Assembly: GCF_005116675.2 (NCBI RefSeq)
Contig: NZ_CP050699.1
Span: 1,449,001-1,513,000, forward strand
Reading direction: 5' to 3'
DNA: 64,000 nt
DNA from: Desulfosediminicola ganghwensis
GTDB taxonomy: Bacteria; Desulfobacterota; Desulfobulbia; Desulfobulbales; Desulfocapsaceae
The translations under genes were made by a program, and so were the position numbers. This document shows positions 35,177 through 43,255 of this stretch, one piece after another. The notes under the pieces were generated by a model. The model saw only the letters and a program-made list of their open reading frames with translations, was not told the DNA's origin and made no database searches. The stretch's first letter is position 1. Each line of letters starts with the position of its first letter.

Positions 35177-35587
35177 TTTATATAAAACCGTAAATTACTG
35201 AACAGTAATTTACGGTTTTTTTTTATCCATTTTTTTAAATTGGATTTTCAGGTTGCTTTTGAATCTCAGCAAGGATCGATCGGGAATTAGGCGTGAGAAT
35301 ACAGACGTATAGGTTCAGTTGATTATATGCCTGATAAAAATACGCTGAAAGAATTGGAATGAAACGCTGCCCTGGTAGGGTGTAACTTCTAAATCTTTTT
35401 TTTATCCTCCCTCAAATCTTACGCTGAGGATGCTGGTAATCTCATTGTGTGTTGTCGCCATGTTGTCTATGTCTATAAACGACTATCCATCTATTCCCCG
35501 CCACCTTGTAATCATTGACCCCTTAACGGTTTCTCACTATCATCTGCTTTTCATGTAGGCAATCGAAATGTATTCAGTGAGGCAAGA
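35177..35587. other. intergenic region upstream of CooA-like gene
   Basis: 410 nt. It begins with the tRNA-Leu terminator (35184-35224). The rest has no gene. Two direct TGTC half-sites spaced in TTGTCGCCATGTTGTC (about 35453-35468) are the only hint of a CooA-type half-site near the regulator gene. Confidence 0.4.
35184..35224 (+). terminator. terminator of gap-secG-tRNA-Leu unit
   Basis: AAAACCGTAAATTACTG pairs with CAGTAATTTACGGTTTT (17 bp) followed by nine T residues. Confidence 0.93.
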
Positions 35588-36250
35588 ATGAAATTTCTAG
35601 AGGCGAATCTTCTCGATCATCTTGAAAGACCTGAGTTTGCAGACCTGTATTCAGCCCTGGAGCCCGAATATCATGCCAAGGGGAACTTTGTCAGTCAGCC
35701 GGGTGATCAGCGCAATCGAATCTTCATTGTTGTGCATGGCCGGGTGCGTATTTATCTCGGTTATGAGGAAAAGGAGTTCAGTCTCGGTATTCTGACGCGC
35801 GGAGATATCTATTCGAGCCATACCCCTACATTTGTGCAGGCGCTTACTGACGCAACCCTGCTTACCGCCAACGTTGAGACTTTCCGGCAACGCATGGTCG
35901 GTGACCCTGAAATCACCAAAGCCATGGTACGGGTGCTGGGTAATATTCTGGAGCGTTCTTTCTCAATAATTGACAGCCTTGCCTTTAAGGATGTGGGTGC
36001 ACGTCTGATAGCTCTGCTCTCCTACGAAGCGAGAAAACACGGATCAGTGCAGGGTGATGGTTCAATTGAGGTTGAAATAGATCTGTCGACCGAGCACCTG
36101 GCTCGTCTTGTGGGCTCGTCGAGGCAGACGATCTCAATGCTCCTCAATGAACTTATACGTGGCGATCTTGTTATCCGGCCACGGCGGGGACTCTATGTAA
36201 TTCAGGACATTCAGGCCCTGGAACATGCTGGTGGGATAGGTATCCAGTAA
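35588..36250 (+). CDS. cooA: CooA-like CO-sensing Crp/Fnr regulator
   Basis: A 220-residue Crp/Fnr-family activator. The effector domain contains HGRVRIYLG and GDIYSSHTP; His 78 aligns with the heme-ligand His77 of Rhodospirillum rubrum CooA (GDMFCMHSG). A Ser replaces R. rubrum Cys75, as expected for most other CooAs. A long C-helix precedes the winged HTH with LVGSSRQTISMLLNELI, close to CooA's recognition helix SSRQTTSTALN. It lies 131 nt before cooS, which has a perfect CooA-type box in its promoter. This context and the aligned His make CO sensing through heme the best reading. N-terminal Pro ligand is not obvious (MKFLEANLL), so the second heme ligand is uncertain. Confidence 0.85.
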   Translation: MKFLEANLLDHLERPEFADLYSALEPEYHAKGNFVSQPGDQRNRIFIVVHGRVRIYLGYEEKEFSLGILTRGDIYSSHTPTFVQALTDATLLTANVETFRQRMVGDPEITKAMVRVLGNILERSFSIIDSLAFKDVGARLIALLSYEARKHGSVQGDGSIEVEIDLSTEHLARLVGSSRQTISMLLNELIRGDLVIRPRRGLYVIQDIQALEHAGGIGIQ

Positions 36251-36276
36251 GCGGTATTGTTTTTTTCTTTTTCCTC

Positions 36277-36292
36277 TGTCAGGTAGACGACA
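36277..36292. promoter_or_regulatory. CooA binding box upstream of cooS
   Basis: TGTCA-GGTAGA-CGACA is an exact match to the R. rubrum CooA operator TGTCA-N6-CGACA. It is about 90 nt before the cooS start and about 40 nt before TACATA (about 36322-36327), a possible -10, fitting a class II activator position. Confidence 0.82.
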
Positions 36293-36381
36293 GTTTTTTA
36301 ACTGACGACGGTGTACTGATGTACATACCTAGTGAGGTAAACCGGGTTTCCTGAGCGTAAAAAGATTTCGGAGGAGAAAAG

Positions 36382-38271
36382 ATGGCTAAAGATAGTGGTG
36401 ATGTGAAGAACAAAAGCATCTGGGAAGATGCTACGAAAATGATAGAAAAAGCGGCCAGGGATGGCGTGGAAACTGTCTGGGATCGTTTTGAACAACAAAC
36501 ACCCGGGTGCAAATTCTGTGAATTGGGGTTGACCTGCAAAAACTGCAATATGGGACCATGCAGGATCAGCCTCAAAGAAAACGGCAAGATGCAGCGTGGA
36601 GTTTGCGGGGCTGATGGTAACGTCATTGTAGCCCGAAATTTCGGCCGCTTTGTCGCTGGTGGCTCTGCTGGACATTCCGACCATGGCCGGGACCTGATTG
36701 AAGTACTTGAAGCGATAGTGGAGGGCAAAGCCAGTGCTTACACCATCACGAATGAAGAGAAGCTGTACCGGGTCGCACAGGAGGTAGGAGTAGCCACCGA
36801 TGGCAGGACAAAGCAGGATGTGGCGAGAGAACTGGTCGATGTCTTGTTTGCAGATTTCGGCAGCAGAAAAAAAGAACTGGCCTTTATGGGCCGGGTTCCC
36901 GAGAAGCGAAAAGAGATCTGGCGGCAGTTGAATGTAATTCCCCGGGGGGTGGACAGGGAAATAGCAGAGATGATGCACCGCACCCATATGGGGTGTGATA
37001 ATGACGCGATTTCCACCATGCTGCACTCAGCCCGGACGGCCTTGGCAGATGGTTGGGGTGGCTCGATGATTGGGACTGAATTGTCGGATATTATTTTCGG
37101 AGTACCGACCCCCGCTGCATCGAAAGTAAACCTGGGAGTGATCCGGAAAGAACAGGTCAATATCCTGGTGCATGGCCACAATCCGGTGGTCTCAGAAATG
37201 GTTTTGGCAGCAGCCCGTGATCCGGAAATGATTGCCAAAGCAAAAGCAGCCGGCGCGGAAGGCATCAATATCGGTGGATTGTGTTGTACCGGCAATGAGC
37301 TGCTCGGCCGTCAGGGAATTCCCATGGCAGGCAACCACCTGATGACGGAACTGGCCATAGTGACCGGGGCGGTGGAAGCTGTTGTGGTCGATTACCAGTG
37401 CATTATGCCAAGCCTGGTTCAGGCGGCTGCGTGTTATCATACCAGGTTTATCACGACTTCCGACAAGGCGCGTTTTACCGGTGCAACCCATGTGTCATTT
37501 GATACTTCAAGAGCAGCGGAGCAGGCGCGCCAGATCGTCGAAATGAGTATTGAGGCATATGGTAGTAGGGATAACTCAAGGGTTGAGATCCCGGTGGAGC
37601 CGGTGGATATAGTCTCAGGTTTCTCCAACGAAGCCCTGCTGGACATGCTGGGAGGTAGTCTTGAACCGTTGCTTGAGGCCATTAAGGACGGATCGATCCG
37701 TGGTGTCGTGGCGATAGTTGGCTGCAATAACCCCAAATTCACCCACGATTCACAGAACGTGGGGCTCGCTAAAGAGCTCATCAAGAGAGATATTCTCGTG
37801 CTCGCCACCGGCTGTATCACCACAGCGGCAGGAAAGGCGGGACTGATGGTTCCAGCAGGTGCCGAAATGGCAGGGCCGGGTTTGCAGAAGATCTGTGGCG
37901 CTCTTGATATACCACCGGTGCTGCACTTCGGCTCATGTGTTGATAATTCGCGGGTCATCCAGTTATGCGGTAGTATTGCCGACGCTCTGGGCGTTGACAT
38001 CTCTGATCTTCCGGTCTGGGGCGCTTCGCCTGAGTGGTATTCGGAGAAAGCGGTGGCTATTGGCGTTTATTGCGTGGCTTCCGGTATTCCGGTGCAGATC
38101 GGTACCCCGCCCCAGATCACTGGTTCAAAGCTGGTGACTGATCTGGCAACAGGTGGGCTGGAAGACGTTTTTGGCGCATCATTTCTGGTGGAAGCGGATT
38201 ACAGGATTGCGGCAGAGAAGATGGATGAGCGGATCAAGGCAAAGCGTAAGGCGCTTGGGCTTGGTGAGTAG
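36382..38271 (+). CDS. cooS: anaerobic carbon-monoxide dehydrogenase, Ni-Fe catalytic subunit
   Basis: A 629-residue CODH oxidising CO with water to CO2, two electrons and protons. Cluster D/B cysteines are in GCKFCELGLTCKNCNMGPC (about 37-55). The C-cluster ligands are all visible: His in LVHGHNPVV, Cys in GGLCCTGNELL, Cys in DYQCIMPSL, VGCNNPKF, ATGCITTAAGKAG and HFGSCVDNSR. Length is typical. There is no cooF, cooC, hydrogenase or acs cluster in the window, so electron acceptor and Ni insertion factors are encoded elsewhere. GGAGGAG precedes the ATG. Regulation by the neighbouring CooA-like protein through the box at 36277 is strongly suggested. Confidence 0.97.
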   Translation: MAKDSGDVKNKSIWEDATKMIEKAARDGVETVWDRFEQQTPGCKFCELGLTCKNCNMGPCRISLKENGKMQRGVCGADGNVIVARNFGRFVAGGSAGHSDHGRDLIEVLEAIVEGKASAYTITNEEKLYRVAQEVGVATDGRTKQDVARELVDVLFADFGSRKKELAFMGRVPEKRKEIWRQLNVIPRGVDREIAEMMHRTHMGCDNDAISTMLHSARTALADGWGGSMIGTELSDIIFGVPTPAASKVNLGVIRKEQVNILVHGHNPVVSEMVLAAARDPEMIAKAKAAGAEGINIGGLCCTGNELLGRQGIPMAGNHLMTELAIVTGAVEAVVVDYQCIMPSLVQAAACYHTRFITTSDKARFTGATHVSFDTSRAAEQARQIVEMSIEAYGSRDNSRVEIPVEPVDIVSGFSNEALLDMLGGSLEPLLEAIKDGSIRGVVAIVGCNNPKFTHDSQNVGLAKELIKRDILVLATGCITTAAGKAGLMVPAGAEMAGPGLQKICGALDIPPVLHFGSCVDNSRVIQLCGSIADALGVDISDLPVWGASPEWYSEKAVAIGVYCVASGIPVQIGTPPQITGSKLVTDLATGGLEDVFGASFLVEADYRIAAEKMDERIKAKRKALGLGE

Positions 38272-38358
38272 TCACAATTCAGGTTGTAAAGGGTGGGGCA
38301 GTACACGGCAATAACATTGCTGTGATACGTTCAACTGTACGACAGATCACAGACAAAG

Positions 38359-38393
38359 AAAAAGGGGGTGTTCCGTGTGAACACCCCCTTTTT
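38359..38393. terminator. bidirectional terminator cooS / satP
   Basis: AAAAAGGGGGTGTTC pairs with GAACACCCCCTTTTT (15 bp) between the convergent cooS and acetate-transporter genes, with T runs in both directions. Confidence 0.92.
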
Positions 38394-38423
38394 CCGTTCG
38401 GCGAATTACAGGCTGATACCAGC

Positions 38424-38987
38424 TTATTTCTTTAGTGCACCAATGGGCAGAACGGTACGGCCGTACTCATTGTTCAGTACCTGCGCCATGGCAAAATAGA
38501 TCGCGCTCGCGCCACAGATGATGCCTTCAAAGCCGGCAATGGTACCGATCAACTCGCTGCCGGTGAAATCGCGGGCAGCAAGCAGAAAGAACAGCAGCGT
38601 CAATGAACCGAACACAAACTGTTTGGCCCGGGGATAGCGGAGTGAGCCGACAAACATGAAGGTGGTGAAAATTCCCCAGAGGAGAAGGTACCAGCCCATG
38701 AAGCTATGTGGACTTGCAGGTAGTCCCATATGCGGCATGGTGAGCAGGCCAACAAGGGTAAGCCAGAACAGTCCGTAAGAAGTAAAGGCCGTGGTGCCGA
38801 AGGTGTCACCCCGGAAAAAGCACATGATGCCGACGATTACCTGGGCTATACCACCATAGAAAATGCCCATGGCAAGAATCATGGAGTCGATGGGAAAGAA
38901 CCCGGCATTGTGAATATTGAGCAGAATAGTTGTCATACCGAACCCCATAAGTCCTAGGGGTGCGGGATTGGCAAGTTCGCGAGACAT
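38424..38987 (-). CDS. satP: SatP/YaaH-family acetate (succinate) transporter
   Basis: A 187-residue membrane protein with six transmembrane helices. It begins with the family signature NPAPLGLMGFGMTTILLN (about 7-24) of the GPR1/FUN34/YaaH (AceTr) family, and has GIFYGGIAQVIVGIMCF and GTTAFTSYGLFW. It moves acetate or other short carboxylates across the inner membrane. Its position between two identical tRNA-Leu genes, next to CODH, suggests a link with C1/acetate metabolism; this is inference only. Start ATG at 38987 has AGGGTGAAAC upstream. Confidence 0.93.
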   Translation of the reverse strand: MSRELANPAPLGLMGFGMTTILLNIHNAGFFPIDSMILAMGIFYGGIAQVIVGIMCFFRGDTFGTTAFTSYGLFWLTLVGLLTMPHMGLPASPHSFMGWYLLLWGIFTTFMFVGSLRYPRAKQFVFGSLTLLFFLLAARDFTGSELIGTIAGFEGIICGASAIYFAMAQVLNNEYGRTVLPIGALKK

Positions 38988-39740
38988 GTTTCACCCTTTG
39001 TAAATGAATAATTCCAGCCACCGTTGATGCTACTGCGCATCAGGTGCAAAAGAAAAAGGGAGGAACTTACAGAAAGACGGGGAGTAAAGCAATTAAAATT
39101 CACGAAAACATGTTGTGATATGTACTTCGCAAAGTGATAGTTCTACCTCTGTGATGAGGGAATGTGCTGGTATCTCAAAGATATTCAGAAGCCAGGATGT
39201 ACCGCTCTCATAGATGACAAAAATGCAGAATGTCGAATGAGGTTTTACGGCATATCCTCAAAGCGACGGGTTGAGCTCATTCGGCAGAAATATTCTCTAT
39301 GTGGACGCGGGGTGAGAACCTCGATGTCCTTTGCAGGGCAACCTCATATTATGACCCTGCAGTAAGGTCCTAGCGTTATGAGTAATTCTCCGCAGGCATC
39401 TGTGGGTAACGTAGCGGGAGCCTCTCAAACGGTTTGGCAGAATCGGGCATAGAGTAAATTTGAAGGTGAAATTGACCGTTTGTTTATGCGAGATGATCTT
39501 TAGCTGCGAAAAGTCGGGTAAAGGTGTCATGCGTAGACATCTGTGTGGACTGTGTTACAATCAACAAAGAAAATTGAATTATGTTGTGAACAATTCTTGA
39601 CCTTGTCCCGGGGCTATGGTAAAAACACGTCTCCTTGCTACGGGAGAGCAGAAACTGCTCAACCGTCCGGGTCAACTACCTGATATCAGCAGTCCGGATA
39701 CCAGGCAGCTTTAACCGGAGCAATCATATTGCTGTTATGT
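38988..39740. other. long non-coding gap before second tRNA-Leu
   Basis: About 750 nt with no credible ORF on either strand. The sequence 39240-39480 has coding-like but broken frames (e.g. RRVELIRQKYSL), compatible with decayed mobile DNA that I cannot identify. TTGACC (39597) and TAAAAA (39620) with 17-nt spacing could be a promoter for the tRNA at 39741, although 115 nt away. Confidence 0.4.
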
Positions 39741-39826
39741 GCCGAAGTGGTGGAATTGGTAGACACGCTATCTTGAGGGGGTAGTGGGCCACGCCCGTAC
39801 GAGTTCGACTCTCGTCTTCGGCACCA
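39741..39826 (+). tRNA. tRNA-Leu (GAG), copy 2
   Basis: Identical over all 86 nt to 35091-35176, including CCA and anticodon GAG (39775-39777). Flanking DNA differs except for a short ATATAAAA before each terminator. Antisense translation of this tRNA gives a spurious protein, which I do not annotate. Confidence 0.95.
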
Positions 39827-40157
39827 ACATATAAAAAAGCCGGAATCACTGAAAAGTGATTCCGGCTTTTTTCGTTTATACCGTTCTCGAATTATAATTC
39901 CCCATGAGATAGCAGAGGTTTCGAATTCTGGTCCCTGCATAAACAAATAATCTGATCACCAAGACTCCACAGCTAAAGGTTGATGCGTGGCAGAAGCAAC
40001 GGGGACCAGAAGTGAAACTGCATGATAATCGATTTTCACGAAGCAGGAGCACATCGCCCAATGATAGGGTAATGTTTGATGGTGCAGGACTGTGGCGTAT
40101 GTAACTCTGCTGAAAAAAACTCAGCGGATCAAGCTTTGCTCTGGAAAGGAGAAGAGT
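39827..40157. other. intergenic region after tRNA-Leu copy 2
   Basis: 330 nt. After the terminator (39833-39872) there is no gene. A small hairpin with an A-rich loop (about 40116-40137) lies shortly before the oxidoreductase start. Confidence 0.4.
39833..39872 (+). terminator. terminator of second tRNA-Leu
   Basis: AAAAAAGCCGGAATCACT and AGTGATTCCGGCTTTTTT form an 18-bp stem with a 4-nt GAAA loop. Confidence 0.93.
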
Positions 40158-41342
40158 ATGGGGACGGATGGCTATAATCCAGCTTTGCATCATCTGGGCA
40201 GGCGTTTGCGGTTGGCAGTGATTGGTGGCGGCCCTGGATCGTTTATCGGGGGAATGCACCGGCAGGCGGCCAGATTGACTGACTGTTACGAGTTGGTTGC
40301 TGCAGCACTTTCCTCAAACCCGGAGCGCGCAAGACAAGGCGGGAAAGATCTGGGCCTTTCAGAAGATCGCATCTACACTGATGGACTGGAGCTGATTCGA
40401 TCCGAAGTGGCCAGAGACAACGGTGCAGAGGTTGTGGCGATCATGACACCGAATGACAGTCACTTTATCTATGCGGCTGCCGCAATGAAGGGTGGTCTGG
40501 ATGTGATATGTGATAAGCCGATGACCAATACTCTGGATGAGGCAGAGAAGCTTGTCGACATGGTAGCGCAGACAGGGCGGATATTCAGGCTTACGCATAA
40601 TTACACCGGCTATCCACTGGTTCGTCAGGCAAAAGCCATGGTGGAACAGGAGGAATTAGGTGAGATTCGACTGATTCAGATTGAGTATGTGCAGGGCGGC
40701 AAGGCTGATGAGTCGAAGGCAGATCCGACAGGGGCAAATGCTCCCTGGCGTTATCGAGTTGAAAAAGGTGGTCCTTCTCTGGTGATGGGGGATATCGGAA
40801 CCCATGCCCATAATCTTATCAGATATGTGACAGGACTGGAGGTTGCGGAGGTTGCTGCAGAGGCAGGTGCCATAGTACCGAACCGGCTGATTGACGATTA
40901 TGCCGGGGCCATGCTCCGCATGAATAATGGTGCGCGGGGGAGTTTCTGGGTAACCCAGGCCGCGGCGGGGGTGGAGAATTCGTTGCAGTTTCGAATCTCC
41001 GGAACTAAAGGTACTTTGGAGTGGGGCCAGGAGGTTCCGCAGCGTTTAACTTTTAAGCCCCTTGGCCGGCCGGCAGAGGTGAGGACACCAAACGGCCCCG
41101 GAACTTTGATGCTTTCCGCATATGCCAGCCATATTGTTGCAGGGCACCCGGAAGGTTTTCCGGATGGATTCGCCAATATTTACCGGGATGCTGCAGAAGC
41201 TATAGCTGCAAAACGTGCTGGTGTTCAACCAAGGGGGGAGGCGATGACCTGTCCTGATGAAAAAGACGGACTAGCCTCTATCCGCTTTGTGACAGCTGTG
41301 CTGAAATCCTCTGAGCTTGAGAGCCGTTGGGTTGGAGTTTAG
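40158..41342 (+). CDS. Gfo/Idh/MocA-family NAD(P) oxidoreductase
   Basis: A 394-residue cytoplasmic enzyme. The Rossmann start is RLAVIGGGPGSFIGGMHRQA (about 17-36), the cofactor motif VICDKPMTNTLDEA (about 120) includes the EKP-like Lys (here DKP), and a C-terminal alpha/beta domain has GGPSLVMGDIGTHAHNLIRY with the likely catalytic Asp/His. The family oxidises sugars, inositols or glycosides. The ATG at 40158 has AAGGAG 7 nt upstream. It stands alone, so the substrate cannot be deduced. Confidence 0.88.
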   Translation: MGTDGYNPALHHLGRRLRLAVIGGGPGSFIGGMHRQAARLTDCYELVAAALSSNPERARQGGKDLGLSEDRIYTDGLELIRSEVARDNGAEVVAIMTPNDSHFIYAAAAMKGGLDVICDKPMTNTLDEAEKLVDMVAQTGRIFRLTHNYTGYPLVRQAKAMVEQEELGEIRLIQIEYVQGGKADESKADPTGANAPWRYRVEKGGPSLVMGDIGTHAHNLIRYVTGLEVAEVAAEAGAIVPNRLIDDYAGAMLRMNNGARGSFWVTQAAAGVENSLQFRISGTKGTLEWGQEVPQRLTFKPLGRPAEVRTPNGPGTLMLSAYASHIVAGHPEGFPDGFANIYRDAAEAIAAKRAGVQPRGEAMTCPDEKDGLASIRFVTAVLKSSELESRWVGV

Positions 41343-41557
41343 TTGTTTCTTCTAACTATCAGAATTGTAGAGGGTTCTCTAAACTTTTTCAGGCTGAAGA
41401 TTGGGGTTGAATAATCGTTCTTGTTAATGTCGTCTTGGACCGGACGGATAAGCGTTATGGTCATGTGTCTAATTATGCCTATCAATCAAGTGTAGTTATT
41501 TCCGATTGAAAATAATCATTCAAAAAGTTAGGTTTGGGGTGCTGGTGGTGTAAATCC

Positions 41558-41575
41558 TTAATCGTCTACGATTAA
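41558..41575. promoter_or_regulatory. inverted repeat before carboxypeptidase gene
   Basis: TTAATCG-TCTA-CGATTAA, a perfect 7-bp inverted repeat 22 nt before the ATG. Its nearness to the start suggests an operator or leader hairpin. Confidence 0.35.
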
Positions 41576-41596
41576 TCTAACTCAACAGGGTGACTT

Positions 41597-42781
41597 ATGA
41601 TCAAGCAAATGGCATTGTGCGTTACGTTGGCCTTGAGCGCTGGTTCAGCAATAGCTGCTACGGAGATAACGCCGGGTGGTCCCTGGCTCACACCAAATCA
41701 GCAGGTTTCATTATCGAGGATCAGCACATACGAAGATCTTGAGAAGAAACTTTTTCAGTTAGAAAAATCTTCCAAGGGTCTGGTGGAGCTGGAGGTAATT
41801 GGGCATTCCGGGCAGGAGAGAAATATCTATCTGGCAAAAGTCGGTAATCCTGCAAACACTCCCGTTATGATAATGACTCAGCAGCATGGTAATGAACAGA
41901 TGACCACAGAGGCTGCGTTGCAGGTGTTGCAGCAACTTGCCACCGGCAACAGCAAGGTAATGTCGATTCTCGATAAACTTTACGTCCTGATGATTGTACG
42001 GGCTAATCCTGATGGTGCTGTGTTGGATACCAGGGGAAACACTGACCCATCGGCACCTCCGCGCAACTCAGGGAGTTGTTTTGCCAGTGATGGCACGGTT
42101 ATTGATGAACTACTTGATCAGGGGCGAGGGGTGTATTCCACAACTTTCGTGGATGCTGATGGAGTCCTTCAATCGGACTATGATATCAACAGATATCATT
42201 GGCACGATTGGTCGCAGAGTGATCAAGTCGTCTGCAATCCAGGGCTGTCAGGCCCTGCATTTGATCCAGATGTCAACCCGGTACCTGAAGCTCAGGCAGT
42301 TCTTGATGCCTTCAACTATTATGCCCCTCTCTGGATTGCAGATTTTCATCATCAGGCGACATATGTCACAGATGATGGTGAAAATGTCACGAGCTCAATT
42401 CTCTGGCCGAGAAATGAGAATGTTGAGGCGGGGGTAGTCGATCTTTCGAAACAGTTGTGTGTGACAATCTATGAGCATATGCAGCAATTTGGTTTCTCGA
42501 CTGTAACACTTTATCCTGGTGGTACCTTCCCTGGAATTGCCAGGAATGCTTACGGACTTGGTGGCTCCGGTTCAATTCTCGTTGAACTGAAAGGTGCAAT
42601 AGGGCAGAAGCAAAGTGGTATGATCATTAAGCACGCCTCAGAACAAATGTGGGCTATACTGGAGGCCACCGCAAACGAAAGCCTTTTTGGGATAGATCCG
42701 CTATTGGCTGATGAGATACCGGCAGATCGTTACTTCTATTACAAAGATTTCCAGAAGTCGGCAGATGACAGTGAAGAATAG
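41597..42781 (+). CDS. secreted M14-type zinc carboxypeptidase
   Basis: A 394-residue exported protein with a signal peptide (about 1-20, AIAA cleavage). The zinc site is visible: HxxE in QQHGNEQM (about 95-99) and the His of IADFHHQ (about 252), with VRANPDGAV and a C-terminal ILVELKGAIG supplying the catalytic Glu. It should trim peptides or peptidoglycan-derived amino acids outside the inner membrane. Four cysteines may form disulfides. The small palindrome just before the start may control it. Confidence 0.85.
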   Translation: MIKQMALCVTLALSAGSAIAATEITPGGPWLTPNQQVSLSRISTYEDLEKKLFQLEKSSKGLVELEVIGHSGQERNIYLAKVGNPANTPVMIMTQQHGNEQMTTEAALQVLQQLATGNSKVMSILDKLYVLMIVRANPDGAVLDTRGNTDPSAPPRNSGSCFASDGTVIDELLDQGRGVYSTTFVDADGVLQSDYDINRYHWHDWSQSDQVVCNPGLSGPAFDPDVNPVPEAQAVLDAFNYYAPLWIADFHHQATYVTDDGENVTSSILWPRNENVEAGVVDLSKQLCVTIYEHMQQFGFSTVTLYPGGTFPGIARNAYGLGGSGSILVELKGAIGQKQSGMIIKHASEQMWAILEATANESLFGIDPLLADEIPADRYFYYKDFQKSADDSEE

Positions 42782-43255
42782 ATCACGGCAATCTCCTGAT
42801 TGGTTGCCGTCAGCTCTCTGCAGCACCATTTTAGTTTGCTGAGAGGTCGTTTCATGCTCTATTGGCCTGCGTTCCCTGTGAACAGCGGGCGGATAGAGCA
42901 TGAAGCCGAACTGCTGGGCGATTATGAAAGGCATCATTATTGATATTGCTCACAAAACCCGCAAATTGTGAATTTCCAGATTGCGCGGCTGTAGTGGTTG
43001 CTCCCAACAAGCGTTCCTGAATTGGATCAGGTTTTAATAAGGCAGTCCGACCGTACTTCTTTTTTTGCAGAACTGATTTTCGCAGGCAAGGTGTTCATAT
43101 TATTTAAAAGGTTAGGCTTTTGCTCATTATGTGTGCTGAATACGTGGTGGTTTCAGTAGATTTTCTCAATGAGAAAGATTCCTGATTGTGGTATTGACTC
43201 GTGAAAGATAGCGCTTCAGCTGTATTTGTAATTATTCTTTCAACGAGCAGTTACC
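42782..43255. other. intergenic region with long inverted repeat
   Basis: 474 nt without a gene. It contains a 54-nt inverted repeat, TTCATGCTCTAT (42851-42862) and ATAGAGCATGAA (42893-42904), with a partly self-pairing GC-rich centre. It lacks a T run, so a terminator is doubtful. The last 100 nt probably contain the promoter of the next gene. Confidence 0.4.
42851..42904. repeat. 12-bp-arm inverted repeat
   Basis: Perfect 12-nt arms TTCATGCTCTAT / ATAGAGCATGAA, separated by 30 nt that can fold further. It could be a 3' mRNA structure of the carboxypeptidase gene or a regulatory site. Confidence 0.45.

Noticed and set aside
35453-35468. Possible CooA autoregulatory site upstream of the regulator gene
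   Set aside because: The TGTC half-sites are direct repeats rather than the inverted TGTCA-N6-CGACA arrangement, so it is not listed as an operator.
39686-39946. Minus-strand 86-aa ORF containing WCRRRESNSYGRGPLPPQD
   Set aside because: It is the antisense translation of the tRNA-Leu gene at 39741-39826, a well-known source of spurious proteins.
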